Assembly (NCBI GenBank): GCA_905331475.1
Contig: CAJNYU010003472.1
Location: forward strand, 1 to 64,000
Source of the DNA: Rotaria socialis
Lineage: Eukaryota > Rotifera > Eurotatoria > Philodinida > Philodinidae
Reading direction: 5' to 3'
Length of the DNA: 64,000 nucleotides
Shown here: positions 46,801 to 59,900 of the stretch, piece by piece
How positions within the stretch are numbered: the first letter of the stretch is position 1
How the letters are laid out: every line of letters starts with the position of its first letter
The notes under the pieces: model-generated
What the model saw: only the letters and a program-made list of their open reading frames with translations
The model's database searches: none
What the model was told of the DNA's origin: nothing
Made by a program: the position numbers and the translations under genes

Positions 46801-48661
46801 CACTGACCGATTCTAGAGTGTACTCCCTTTTTGAGTACACAAAAAGTGCAAACTGCACAGACATCACCGGTCTCCTCATTTTTAATTCTAAAACTTTTCT
46901 TATCATCAAATGTTCGTATGCTACTCATTGTGTAGTCTGTCGTTTTTACATGGGCAGAATATTTTCAAACCTGAATATAAGTGCAAATGTGTAGTTTAAG
47001 ATCAGCTAATTGCATAATATATTTTGTTGGTGTTGGTCTAACAGTTTTTGATTGATGAACGCTGAGAATAGCTAACGCTTCGCTAAAATAACAGAATTAG
47101 TCTATGTCGATATTGAACAATTATTTTATACCGAAATGTAAATAAACTTCCTTCGGTTGTATTAACGATATCGTTTATAATACGAATACCAGTTTGTTGC
47201 TGTTGTGTTAATGGTTTTTTCGGACTGTTTAGATGATGACCATTGGTGGTCGGATGATTATTAGCTGTATCTTCATGATTATCAGCATGTTCACTCGTGT
47301 GCATCGGCGAGTCTGGTCGATCATTTTCATCATGTTGATTATCGTCGTCTTGTTGACCCCATGTAGGTCCAATTGCATCAACAATAATATCTTGACGTCG
47401 AAGGGATTCTAGAATTATTTTTAGGCTATGATCATTAAATGGTGTGGCAGCGTTGGTAAACAATAGAACACGTTTAGCAACAAAACCGCGTTTGCCTCTA
47501 AAGTAAGTGGAGTTCATTTTCGAATATAACGCTTTTATCTTCACTTTAATTACTCAGTCTCACGACGAAGATGATCAGCAGCAACGACAATGGCATCAAC
47601 CACTAAAAAAGTTATCTGTTGTTTCTCGTTTTCTTTTCGTCTCTTATTTACTTACAATCAGCTGGAGCATTGCCTGGTTTGATTTTTTGTACTTCTTCAA
47701 ATAAATGCCAATTAGCAGGTGATAGAGTAAAAGCAACGTTAATATTTTGATAATTGTTTTCATCGGCTAAATCATTATTTGTTTCATCAGTACCATATAA
47801 AATCAATGCTAATTCATCTTTACTCTGTTGAAACATCTATTTAAATAAAAAGCTGAAAATTATTCATGTGATTCGAAGAAATCACAATCGTAGGTAACTA
47901 TACAAATTTATATGGGCACAGATATTTGTTTTGAAACAAGAATTAGTAAACTGATCACATCTCATGATATTCTATGTTTAATATTTTTCAATGTCTGAAA
48001 ATTTCTGTTGTTATAAAAGACTTTGGATGAGTTAACGCTTTCATCAGAACTGTGAAACAAGATAATTCTACATGTATGAAGATGTATTCCTACGAACAAG
48101 TTCTAAAACGGTCTGAGAATTTTCAAATAGACGCCATTTCTCATTTTAAAAGATTCAATTCTTGATCTCGAAGGGGTGAGGCGCATGATAACAACAGAAA
48201 TTCGTATAATAGTTTGATTTGCATTGAAAAAACTCTTAGTTTCTTTTAGATGCTACATTTCATATAATTTTGATAAACTCCATAGTTGAAAGCGAAGCGT
48301 AGTAATAATGTATTTCAAAGAGAAAAAAACAGATCATTAACAGAATTATATACACGTCTAAGATTGAAGTGGTTTGCTTTATAAATAGGTATTCATTTTC
48401 ATATGTTCTATCGAAGTAAGTTTCCCGATAGGATATTTTTCACCGCGCACCAGAGAAGACAAAAAATAAATGCATGACATACTTTTCTCTGAACAATCAT
48501 TTGAAGTACATCACTTGCTATTTGTAGCGGTGAATCGAATCCAGGGGCTGCCTCGGACATACCAGCACCAATATCAACTACGAGCGCCATTGCTTCCTAT
48601 AAATCGAACATTGAAATCATCAGAAGTTCAATTATAATTGAACTACCTTATTATTAGCCAT
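43838..48661 (-). CDS. XRCC5: Ku80 (XRCC5), DNA end-joining protein
   Basis: Fifteen exons on the minus strand: 48647-48661, 48483-48596, 47656-47836, 47554-47602, 47132-47497, 46971-47082, 46028-46276, 45907-45969, 45526-45663, 45318-45472, 45203-45260, 44935-45137, 44483-44877, 43912-44060 and 43838-43852. They give 753 residues (732 in human) with all phases closed. The N-terminal vWA domain shows ALVVDIGAGMSE and DELALILYGTDET. The core carries ELTDGFRYGTTFVPI, ECFS-like KCFSIIGFSDANM and YYVKLPFAEDLRGF. The helical C-terminal domain has DFKILIEQGSPSF. The protein ends EEDGDDEDLFDLI, equivalent to the DNA-PKcs-recruiting tail of vertebrate Ku80. With Ku70 it forms the ring that binds double-strand breaks. 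The first and last exons are only 15 bp. Confidence 0.94.
46320..46935. repeat. probable repeat insertion in a Ku80 intron
   Basis: The intron 46277-46970 is 694 bp, far longer than most here, and unlike them has a GC-rich core CGGCCGGCCGGCCGGACAC at about 46783-46800. A hairpin GTGTACTCCC/TTTTGAGTACAC follows at 46817-46840. GAAAGTTAT-GTG and ATTCTAGA-TGT blocks occur twice (near 46340-46400 and 46757-46815) as diverged direct repeats. This composition suggests an inserted element of unknown class. Confidence 0.4.
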
Positions 48662-48966
48662 GCTGTTGATTTGACCAGTGGTTATCTGTTTAGTTTTTAT
48701 GAAATCTGAAATAACTTTGTCATTTTTTCATTCATGCGTGACTGACTATGTTAAGTGCCTATTAATAGAGGTGTGTTGAGGGAGTAAAAACTCTTTTACA
48801 TAACAAAACGTAGTACAAAACGAGAGAAAAAGACAAGAGAGAACTTTCCTATGTTTAAAGCTACTGGATGACAAGATAAGACTTCATGGATGAAGTTGTT
48901 TTTTGTTTTGTTTCATTCTATGCATCATTCTATGTATCAATGGATTGAAAGCTAAAGTAAGTTTTT

Positions 48967-51833
48967 CTATAGAAAAAAGTAACGAAAAAGAGCCATAATG
49001 CCAGCTGAAATGCCACCAGTAACAGGAACTGTGACAATCCATGCAACAATAATATTTCGAAATAAAGACCAATCGACACTTTGTCTTGAACGAACGCGAC
49101 CAATTGCTACGACACTACCAACTTTACAATGCGTTGTACTAATTGGAATTGATAAATTCGATGCTACAAGTACTGTAAATGCAGTTGAGATTTCAATTAT
49201 AAAACCACTGAAAGAAAGTCAAGAGTTTACTTCTAAAAAATCTATATAGTAAATGTTTTCTATACCTTGACGGTGTAATTTTAGTTAAATCTTCACCGAT
49301 TGTTCGAATAACACGACGACCCCAAACCCAAAGACCAACTGATATTCCAAGACCGCCATAGAAAAGAACCCATAATGGTGTTGCTGATTTTGCAACAACA
49401 TTTCCTTCGACATAGATTAACCAAAGACCAATCAATGGGCCAATTGCATTACTTGAAAAAAACAAACACATTGAATCATCATTGTAAACAAGTTCTTTTC
49501 ATAAATTCATCTTTCAATAGTAGCTTTGACAGTTCACAAATAAGAATCGTCCGTCAAAATTCCATTCTCTGATTAGCGCACTATGATACAGTTTGTTTAA
49601 TTTCTACACAATCACTCATCGATGAACAGCATTCTGAAAAAATCATATGATGATGATATGGCATTCGAAAGCTGAACCAGACTATTTTTTTCAACTAATT
49701 TTTAGGATGCAATTTCATATTAATTGGTTACATTGTGCGAAAATTTAAACTAAAAAACAATAAATAAAGTTTTCTTTTACCTGACATCATTTCCACCATG
49801 GGCAAATCCACCGAATATAGCTGTAAGAATTTGTAAATATTTAAAAATACTAGCAATTTCCAATGAGTCATTCGTTGTATCAACTTTTTTCTATATAAAA
49901 AAAACATTCAGTCATAATTTTAATCATCAAAAAAAAGCAAACCTTCTTTGTTGGTATTTCTGGCATTTTGTCTTCGACTTCATCTATATCTTCGTTTGAA
50001 CTCAAATGATTTGCTGATGTTGTTGAAATATTATCGTCATCTAAGAACGAATTGTTATTGCAAATAAAAATGATTAGCCATGCGAGGAAAAAATTTGTTT
50101 ACCAGAAGTAAGTAATAAACTTTTAACCTCAGTAGGTGCTGAACCGGAAATCACTGGCGAGTTTGGATATTGAGGTAAACGATAAATCTTTGTTTTCTAA
50201 AAACATCATGACGTATAATTTATATTACTTTTGAATTCAATTACTTCACGAATAGCTGGTTGATTAGCAACATTTCGATGTGCCACTGTGTTCGGATTAT
50301 CTGATGCAAGTAATTCATAACGAAAACGTTCATTTTCTCGACGGCCACGACCAACTGCGCTATAGACAGAATTTGATGTTTCGGAATCTTTTCGTATACG
50401 TTGCATTTCAACTATAAATAGTTCATTTCAAATAATAAGAAAAATAGCAATTATAGAGACTTTACCATAAGGACGAAATTGATCGGGATGTTGTTGTTGA
50501 TAACGTATTAAATCATATTCTTTAAGCATAGATATATGATCAATTTGTGTTTCTTTATCACTCGTATTGACATTTTCAAGACGAGACACTAAATTTTAAA
50601 TTAGCAAATTGAATTTTATTAATATTCTTTGTTTTAAAAGTATGATGCAAATATAAATGAAATGATTCAAGCGATTTAAACGATATTTTCAACGTTGCTT
50701 AGACACCGTAGCAGTACATAACTCCATAGTCGATTTCAAAATCATATGCGCATTAAGAATTGACTCAATATTATCATTTATATCGCTTGAAATATTCAAT
50801 ATATTTGCTTTTATGATTTTTTATTACTCCCGCGGAAAGCATATCGCCCAAGACTTTAAATTAAGAGCTGATCATGAAGCGTTATGGTTAGTAAAATAGT
50901 TTGTAATCACTGATATCGTACAATTACTCGAGAATTCTGCAATCGCTATTCTTTTTTTTAAATCAATAGCTTGAATAATCATCAACTTACTTTTATTCTA
51001 CAATTTTTATAAAAAAGATTTTCGCTGTCAGAAATGTTGATTTCAAACAAAAACAATATTTACCAGTATATGTTTCAAAACGACCTTCAGTTTTAGTTAA
51101 TTGTGGTTTCTCTTCTGAATTGTGGTCGACTCCACGTTTCTTTCTTAATGTTGCTAAAACAAAAATAAACAAACGAATCAGAATTGCTTTATTAATCCAA
51201 AAACGAAAAAGCGAAACACAATTTTACCTTCAATGCTTCGTTTTAAACGTGGCTTAACAAATATCATAACACCAAGACCAATGATAAGTCCAACACTAAT
51301 TGTTATTATGAAATTTCCCCATAATGGAATACGATCGAAATATAACACTGAATTGATTAGTAAAATAGAATTTTGAAAATCAATTTCTCAAACTACAAAC
51401 TTGGTGGTGCTGAATGAATTATTGAAAAAACGTTAAGCATGATTGTTACGCCATAGAAAATAGGTAGCCAACGAAGACCCACAGTCATTGAATTCTCCTA
51501 AAGGAATAAAATAAAAGCGAACTGATTTAATTAATAAAACTAAAAGTAATTTACTTTTTCAAGAATAAATTTTCGAATAAGAATAAAGAAAACTACTGAT
51601 ATAATACCAGCTAATGCAGGTGAAACAAACCATGAAGCCCCTATTATATTTCATAAAAAATAGAATCATCCATGCATTATTTTCAACATACCAATTTTAG
51701 CAAAGACACTCCATTTTATACTGTTTGATCCTTGAGAAATGAGAGCAAAGCCAATGGTTCCACCGACAATACTATGTGTACCAGATACCGGTAAATTGAA
51801 AAATGTGGCAACTAATAACCAAATGCAACAACC

Positions 51834-51867
<34 letters not shown>

Positions 51868-52256
51868 GAGTCCTCTATATCTAAATATTTTATTTACCAA
51901 TTAATGATGAAAGTTGACCAAGCATTAATTCTTTAGGATTATCAAATGTCGTTGGATCAATAATACCTTTCCTTATCGTATCAGATACTTTCGCTCCTAG
52001 ATAGTCGAATGGAATAATTCAATAGAATTCTAGGGAAAACTTTTCATGATATACCAATTAAAATTGATCCCAATATTTCGAATATTGTTGCTAGAATACA
52101 TGCTTGTTTCAATGTTAACACTTTACTACCAACACTTGTACCAAATGAATTAGCTACATCATTCGCTCCAATACCAAATGCTAATACAAAGGCAACAATG
52201 AAACCGACTATCAATATCCATAGGAGATCGACTGAATACGGTTCGACAGCTATCAT
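48967..52256 (-). CDS. SLC20A: sodium-dependent phosphate symporter, SLC20 (PiT) family
   Basis: Fourteen minus-strand exons: 52055-52256, 51898-51996, 51692-51832, 51555-51637, 51401-51497, 51228-51347, 51064-51153, 50466-50588, 50245-50411, 50103-50196, 49943-50040, 49781-49890, 49266-49451 and 48967-49207. All phases close, giving 616 residues. The two PiT signature repeats are present: [19 protein letters not shown] near residue 28 and [18 protein letters not shown] in the second half. [16 protein letters not shown] and [18 protein letters not shown] are the matching P-x-S-x-T-H loops. A long charged cytoplasmic loop (exons 7-11) separates the halves. It imports inorganic phosphate with sodium at the plasma membrane. 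Ku80 starts 305 bp downstream on the same strand. Confidence 0.95.
51836..51865. repeat. (AT)n microsatellite
   Basis: About 15 AT units lie within the second intron of the SLC20 gene, next to the acceptor of exon 3. Similar shorter AT runs occur at about 45716-45735 and 57410-57422. Confidence 0.9.
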
Positions 52257-54569
52257 AATGTATTCTGATTATTTATATTAAATACTAATACAAAAAAGAT
52301 TAGTTAATTAAATTAATAAATATTTTATTTGTTATTTCTTACTTTCAGAATATGATTATTGATATGCGATGTTTCCAATGTTAACTTCTCAATACCTGGT
52401 TAGAAACGATTCACAAAAATTTATAATGGAAGTTACGATTATTATTATTGCATGTGAGTGATGAATGAATTAAGTCTATTGGATAGAGAGAAAACCAAAG
52501 CGTGCACAACGACGCCTATTTCAAGATGTCGCTACATTCTAAAATAATAGTAATTCGTGTCTGATTTTTCTATGCTTAACCGAGAATATCTGAAACCATG
52601 AGCGAGAACAAATATGTGATTTAGTAACACGAATCTTTTTGTGCAAAAAGAAGAGTTCAATTTTTATATTTTTTTCTTACGGAACATCTTTTTCTTGTTG
52701 CATTATAGAGGGCAAAATAAGATATCTAAATAGTAACAGATACGTGCAAGCATGTTTCACGTTCTAAACAATGCACATTTTATCGTCCATCACATTCTTT
52801 GATGTACATGTGAAAGATAAAATAATCATTTTTCATTTATAGATGATAACTCGACAATAAATTTAAAATAAATGATTAGTATTGTCTAATTAATAAGTTC
52901 TTATATGCCAAATACGCTCGTATTCGAAAAGTTGATTTAAAGAATGTTTGCATCGATGCTATGAGTCAAACAACGATAAAACAGAGAACAGATCGACATC
53001 ATAAAAGACAATCAATAGAACTAAGTCGAACAAGAATTACATTTCAATGTTAAAACCAAAAGAAAAGCTCATCCGATAGTCAATCAATATATTTGATGGG
53101 ATAAAGATTTGCATGCGTTACTTTTAAATGGTAAAACACTTGATGATACAACGTACAAATTGGAATTTTCATAATTTTCGATTTCGATTTTCATGATGGT
53201 TCCTAACGTCTAGAAATATCTTAAATATTCGGTCAACGAAAAACAATGTGTTAAGAAGCTTCACTGCTGAACTATAAATATATGTCACGACCGTGAATCA
53301 CTTTTGACCAACATTCTTAACCTTGGTCATGTCAATACTCAACAGACGTGCTAATCGATGATTGATTGCACATAGTAGTTAACTACCAATATTTTAAAAG
53401 AAGTTAAGGATGCCGAAGAAAAATTGATGATTGACGTATAGATTATTCGTGTTTTTAACAGTTACAACTTTAGTTCTCTTGTCACATTTAATAATAGCAA
53501 AACATGAAGATGTCATTTGTGACAAAATGTAATCATTTCATGAAAAACAAATTGAAGTCTAGTGTTATTTAGATTTAGTTTTGAGATCTACGTTGTAGTA
53601 TTTTACTTGCTGAACAGAAGGCAATTTTAGTATAAAAGAGTCAACCAGAACCTTCGGCAAAGGTACGATTCAAGATTGTAAGTGACGCAACAAGTATGAA
53701 ATGATCGATTGATTAATCGCATCCGAAAATGTATAGAAAAATCTATGCAACTTAATTCCAACTATGACCTCTATGCTGTAAATAGAAAATATCATATATA
53801 CCAGCAATCCACTGTTGATAGAATCGCTCAATAGAATAGTTTTAAAGCGTTTTACTGATCGCTTAAAAAAATATCGTCACTTTTGAGTGAAATATTTCAT
53901 TGAATTTTTAATAATACGGTTCTAATTCATTAGTTTCGTTCGTGATATTCGATTGAATCCTTGAAGCAATAATAAGAAACTCATCATCGTCGTTTTTTTT
54001 TGTCAACCGCACTTTACTTTTGAAGAAAATAATTTTCACAATCAGTAAATCAATTCAAGGCTCGACTCCATACGCATGCCAGTCGAATCGAACCCTAGTT
54101 TCTAATAATTATAAGTTACATCCTACAACAATAATACTGTTAGATGTTGCAAACACTAAACATCAATATGTTCTTGATGATTTATATTCTTAAATAAAAA
54201 AAAACTCTAATAAAAAGGCAGAATGGATCTTTATAATTCCATCGCTTCTTTTCTAACAAAATAAATAAGAGAAATCGACGCTAGCGGAATAACTCGATGA
54301 CAACAAGAAAAGCCCATGAGAGAAGCTTAGAAGTTTTCATCTATTCTATCGTGACAATCCAATAAAAAGAAACGTCGAGAATATTTACAGAGAATGGCAT
54401 TAGAAACGATCAATCATATTGAACAAAAAACCAAACGACGTCACTGGATACAGCTGTTGAATAAATTAATGATAAGATACTTTTAAAAATATGTATCTAT
54501 ATTTTCAGCAAATAAGCAATACAGTTTTCATAGAAAACGTTTTCGATTTCATATCTACTGAACAAAAAG

Positions 54570-54960
54570 AGGCAATCGAATGAAACTCATTCAGCGAGTA
54601 TGACCGTCAAATTAATTTATATCATAGATCACCAGCGGAGTGTGACTGGTATAAATATAAATCTATCGCAGTTAGAGTACACGACATATAACGAAATACT
54701 CGATTGTTTAGATAAATTTGCTACACTGATTGGTTAACCTTGATCCGATGGATTCAATCTGTTCTTGCTACTGTATTCATTACAATGGCTTCTACTGAAG
54801 CAAAAAGCCGCAATTATGTCAACATAACTCCTGATAGCATGCGAGCAAGTGTCGATTAATTACCCAAATACGTTGTCGACGATGTCGTTATGAGTCATAG
54901 GCTTAAGCTAACATGCTTCGACAAAATTACTGCTATAAATTATTCGCCTGTATGAATATT
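54570..54960 (+). pseudogene. decayed coding fragment of unknown family
   Basis: One plus-strand frame, broken by a few stops and frame changes, gives NLYHRSPAECDWYKYKSIAV, then TLIRWIQSVLATVFITMAST, NYVNITPDSMRASVD, and LPKYVVDDVVMSHRLKLTCF. Its amino-acid composition is that of a real protein and not of random AT-rich DNA, but I cannot name it. A second degenerate piece (DLHALLLNGKTLDDTTYKLE) lies near 53105-53165. Confidence 0.4.
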
Positions 54961-55367
54961 GATTTCTAACTGTGGCCACGAATACATGATAATGGATTTG
55001 TCAAAACACCTGTCACATGTAGAATAACGATTAGGAAAATGCGAATAGAGTATTCAGTAGAGTAAGAAGCTCTCATTATTATTACTTTCCTTTGATGAAT
55101 AATGGTGCTTACTGTCATAGAGAATGTCACTACGATTGTTGAGTTCGGCTTTCAAAAGATGTGACATGCCATAAAATTACCCAAAAAAAAGCAACGATGA
55201 TTAATTTTAGGATTTTTCATAGAGAGTTTTTTATTCTCGGAAAATCCCGAAATATTTTATCTGCTAGTCAAAAGTAAAATCTATTTACCAATTGATCAAA
55301 TATTCATTCTTTGTTTTTTTTTTGATAGTTTTGTTAATTATAAAGAAAAAGAATAGATCGACATGTT

Positions 55368-55390
55368 TGTGTGTGTGTGTGTGTGTGTGT
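55368..55390. repeat. (GT)n microsatellite
   Basis: About ten GT units, about 100 bp downstream of the 3' end of the minus-strand 504-residue gene. Confidence 0.85.
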
Positions 55391-55481
55391 CGACATGCTG
55401 TATTAATTATGAATAATAGACTAATCATACTTCGCACATATACAAATAAAAAAAAAGACAACTACTGTTCTTGTTAGACTG

Positions 55482-56996
55482 TCAAAACGGACATTCATAC
55501 ATAAATTTCAAATCATTTCTTATTGTTTGAGATTTTGATCGATCCAATGACTGATCACTGCATGAAAATACTTGTTTGATTGCCGGTACTGTACTTATAT
55601 AGAATGCTGTCATTATTTCGGTTTTACTTTGAGATTTCGGTACGGATGATGTTGAATAAGTATCATTCGAGCATACACATGCAACGTAATCCTTCATCGT
55701 ATTCGATAAATGATTACATTCCGTATGAAGAAAATTCAGTGAATCATTCTCTGCAGTTGTTAAAAAATTTTCAACCCATTGATCAACTTCTTCATACATT
55801 GTTTGTCGTTGACCTTCTTTTGAATCGACAATGGACAAATCGATCGATTTATCGTCATCAAAATTTAAATTTTTAATCATTCGAATTTCATTTTCAATTT
55901 CTTCAATGTGCCTTAATATCGTACGTGAATTTGTTTTTATTAAATTTGTTACCGGTGGCGGATGTAATATTGATAATGAAGATGCTAATTTAACATTGGT
56001 TTCGTCCAATGGTAATATAAATGGACTTTTTCGTGTTGGAGATTGCAGTTTATGCGGATATGCATTTTCAACGATTTCTTCGAATTCAATTGAAAAATGA
56101 TCATTTGACAATCGAGGCGATGAACTATGTGAATGATGGTTCTGATCGGCTGACCGTTTCGGACTAGTAGATATTCGTGTATTTGATGAACGTTGAAAAC
56201 GAGCTTGAGCAGATCTCTTTATTTTTCTTCTATTATCCGAAGACGTTGCTGTCTTCGAATGAAAATATTGTTCGGTTTGATTTGTATATAAAACATTTTG
56301 TTTTTCATCAAACAAAATCCCATCAATACTTGTATTATCAGGTGATGACGATGAATCGATAGCTCTCGAACTTGATAATGAAAATCCATGGCCACTGTCA
56401 CTTTGATGAAATTTTACATTCGACTGATTTATCGCATGAATATTTCCATTTGATATTGTTTGTGGAAATGATTCCGAATGTATAAGTGTCGATAATGATG
56501 ATGGCGGCTCATAGATTGAATCTTCGGGTTTTGATATTCGACTAGTTTGAATCCATGGATTTGTTCGAATTCTTGAACGCTGTCTTGTTTTTGTCGATAT
56601 AGAAGTATTACTCGATGATATAATAGCTTGATTTTGACATTCTCGACTTGGCTTACGTGTTGCTAGAGTACTTGAATAGTGACGACTTAAATATACATTT
56701 GGTTCTTGTATTGGATGAAATAATCGACAATTAGAACATGATGTACTACACAGATTCTCTTGTGAACGTATGCCAATAATTGTATTGACTAATTGAGCAT
56801 GACGTGTGAGAAGCATTTCCGTACGAGTATAACGATTATCAAGGGGATCATTATTTGTTTCTTCGTATCCACATATTTCATAATGACAATCGGTTGATGA
56901 TATTGATTGATGATGCGCCTTTGGTTTATGATATTTTGACGATGCATTACTTTTTCGTCTTGAGACAAGAGAACTAAAGTATTCTTTTAATTTCAT
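55482..56996 (-). CDS. unrecognised Ser/Asn-rich hydrophilic protein, single exon
   Basis: A 504-residue open frame with no signal peptide or membrane segment. It starts MKLKEYFSSLVSRRKSN and is rich in Ser, Asn, Arg and Thr, so most of it is probably disordered. There is a Cys cluster (CSTSCSNCRLFH, residues about 82-93), a Ser/Arg/His-rich central part, and an ordered-looking C-terminal third with LRHIEEIENEIRMIKNL (a coiled-coil-like helix) and VDQWVENFLTTAEND. I do not know the family. The long open frame in AT-rich DNA, the even codon use and the start context support a real gene. It could be a regulatory or scaffold protein. Confidence 0.72.
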   Translation of the reverse strand: MKLKEYFSSLVSRRKSNASSKYHKPKAHHQSISSTDCHYEICGYEETNNDPLDNRYTRTEMLLTRHAQLVNTIIGIRSQENLCSTSCSNCRLFHPIQEPNVYLSRHYSSTLATRKPSRECQNQAIISSSNTSISTKTRQRSRIRTNPWIQTSRISKPEDSIYEPPSSLSTLIHSESFPQTISNGNIHAINQSNVKFHQSDSGHGFSLSSSRAIDSSSSPDNTSIDGILFDEKQNVLYTNQTEQYFHSKTATSSDNRRKIKRSAQARFQRSSNTRISTSPKRSADQNHHSHSSSPRLSNDHFSIEFEEIVENAYPHKLQSPTRKSPFILPLDETNVKLASSLSILHPPPVTNLIKTNSRTILRHIEEIENEIRMIKNLNFDDDKSIDLSIVDSKEGQRQTMYEEVDQWVENFLTTAENDSLNFLHTECNHLSNTMKDYVACVCSNDTYSTSSVPKSQSKTEIMTAFYISTVPAIKQVFSCSDQSLDRSKSQTIRNDLKFMYECPF

Positions 56997-59900
56997 TGAT
57001 AGTTTTGTTTGAAAAAGAAAAGAACTAAAATAAATCTAGAAGACAACACAAAAAAGAGTATAACCATTTTCAGTTTTTTTGCATCACCTCTTCTCCTGGT
57101 GCTTGAATAAACACAGTATGCACATGCAGATTGCTCGCACTTCTACGAACAGCGACAGCTGGATAATGTTCTTGAACTAAGACTCAACTTTGATTAACCA
57201 CTAGAGAGAAAGAGAGAGAGAGAGGCGCTAAACTATTATTCTATGAATCAATATTCATTATTGCTAGAAAAGTACAAGGTTCTCTCTTAATTTATATAAT
57301 AATTCTAATATATTCAAGTTACGTATGCATACATAGATTGATAAATGAAATAAGATGACTAATGTTTCCTCTAGATACCTTAGAATTCGGACACTATCTT
57401 TTATCAGCTATATATATATATAGCTTATTAACGATAAGAGTAACATTAATAAACGCGTAGGATCAAGATTACTATAGGTTCATGGTATCAAAAATATAAA
57501 TTATAGGTAATTTCCTCAAAAAAAAAATGAATAGAAAACGAACATGTCTTGAATTATAAGACTTACTTTATTGGATTGTAAATGAAGCTCTTTTTTTGTT
57601 TCATAAAAATTTTATACATTAACAGAATGTTTCATTGACAAATATATGATCGATGGGTCGATGAACATTTTACAAAACCATATCTATCTCTTTCTAGTCT
57701 TTCTATTCTATCGGATCTCGAGAAGTAATGAAAGAACAATTGAAGTAATAAGGAAAAAAGTTTCTTTTACGATCCGGAAGTAGCTTTCTCTTGCTCCATA
57801 TAGAAGGATGATGAGGATGTCCTTGGCGTGAACCGCTGAAGACGACAATGTTAGGAGAAAAGGAAGAAGGGAGGGAGAGAGAGAGAGAGAGAGAGAAATG
57901 GAAAAACATATTTTCTTAATTGAAAAAATAGGCCAAGCAAGAGCTGAAGGCAGATAGAATCTATAGAGTAGGCTTGTCGAAAATAGGAAAATAACTAAAG
58001 AAAATAAGAGACAAGAACATGATGCTTGTTTATAGCTAAGCAAACAGATGAAATAGTTGACAGAAAAGAAACATCTGTACCTTGTTTTCAACTTATTCTT
58101 AGTCCGATGCGACACAAACGTGATGTAGTCGTAAAAGATATTCTCGTTGATTTAAATAAGGTGTTTCTTTTTTTATTCTTTTTTTTCTAATAATGCACAT
58201 CAACCTGCAACAAAAACAACCCGAATGAGAACAAAAAAAAAAGAATTTCTATTCCGACCAAACAAAATTCAATTCTCAAAAGCGATAAAAGAAGAGAAAA
58301 AAACTCAATCCGCCGAATAAAATAATTGTAATGATCAATTTACTATATCCGTCTTCGCTCCCAACAAATATCTACATCTACATATATTTATCTTGATGGA
58401 ATCATGTTTATACTCCCTCATCGTACTCAACATTTGCTAGATATACATATACTACATAGTAACTTGTATAGAAATATCGAGATTATATTTGTTCTACGTG
58501 CTCTGTATCTCACATAATCTAATCTGTCATATGTGTTTAATAAAAGAAAGAAGTTAGAGAGTAATGGGGATAGTAATAGTGGTAGTAGCATACATACGAC
58601 GACTTTTGACCATGTTCGTATCAACCTACAGAATTTAACCGCCCGAAAATAAAACCGGTCACGATTAATAACAGTCGATTAACTCATTTTAATGAGCTAT
58701 TTTCGACAACACAGCACTGTATGTAACACTCTCGACCGATGTTTTCTTTCTATTTTATAACTAAAAAGTGTTTGTTGCTTCTCTCCTTTCTTCAAATGTA
58801 TTACACGGTGTGTGAGTCACCTTTTGAGTGGTATTAAAGACTTTTCTTTTTTCTTTTCTTTTATAGATCGTTCAATGATTTTCTTCTTCGTCTATTCTCC
58901 TTTCTCGCCGATCTTCATCTTTGATTTATACATTATACTAAAGCGGAATAACATTTTCTCTTTATTTTTTATTATTATTATGGTGGGGCGTCAGTTTGAT
59001 CCTCTGTGTTAAAGAAGACCCACCAACTTAAGTAAACAGAAGAGATGCTAAATTCTTGTTAATAAAAAAAAAAAGAATGTCTGCAAACATCCAATCGAGA
59101 AGAGGTTAAACTCAATGACATTTTCTACATTATAATCATGAAAAGAGAAAAGAAAATAATTTACTGGTCTGAAAACGCTGAATTGCTCGATTAAACATTG
59201 TCAGCTCCAATTTATTCGAGGACATTAAATGAAGTATTTTCATATGTTTAACACACCTATCATTTAGTTCTTCCGCCTTCGTTGATATACCAAACGGAAA
59301 CTATTAACAGGTGCATTCTTCGATTTCCTCAGAGAAATAAGCTATCGATATTAAGGTCAACTTAAATAAACCTTTGACTTTTGTCTGCACTTTGTATCTA
59401 TCATGGGAGATAACAACAATTTTCCCATGAAACCTTAATTCAATTTTATTTTTCTTCTCAAAAAAAAGAATAACACAATATATAAATACCATTCTCATCA
59501 ATGACATTAAAAACATCAGAGCAAAGAAAAGGTTAATGATAGGATTAATTGACCAAACCATAAATCAACTGATCTAAATAACGACTTTTTTGCTTCACTG
59601 GCAACTATGCAACGATTAGATGAAACGCAAGAATACAACATATAAACAGTCAATACAATAGTCACAAGCATTTTCTATAATACACACATACAATTAACCT
59701 TGAATACGACAAAATATACGAGATTGATTACAAAACTAAATATGAGACAACAAAATCTGTGATTGAGCCTATTAGAATGTATGATCAACAGGATAAACAA
59801 TTGTACATGACTAATGAATATTTTGCATCGATCATTAATTATTCGGCTTCTGTGTTTTGTTTTTCTTATAATAAAAATCAATCGATTGACATTTTGATAT

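Larger units (their letters stand above)
52257..55481. other. gene-free stretch with decayed coding remnants
   Basis: No intact gene. Plus-strand fragments between 52.9 and 54.95 kb look like an old coding region full of stops (see 54570-54960). A (GT)n run lies at 55368-55390. The start of this stretch is the promoter of the SLC20 gene. Confidence 0.45.

Noticed and set aside
54060-54110. GGTTCGATTCG-like tRNA B box on the minus strand
   Set aside because: No A box at the proper distance and no acceptor stem could be folded around it.
57703-58115. Minus-strand frames of 68 and 135 codons rich in Leu, Ser and Phe
   Set aside because: Produced by the GA/CT microsatellite and T-rich sequence; no ordered domain or plausible start context.
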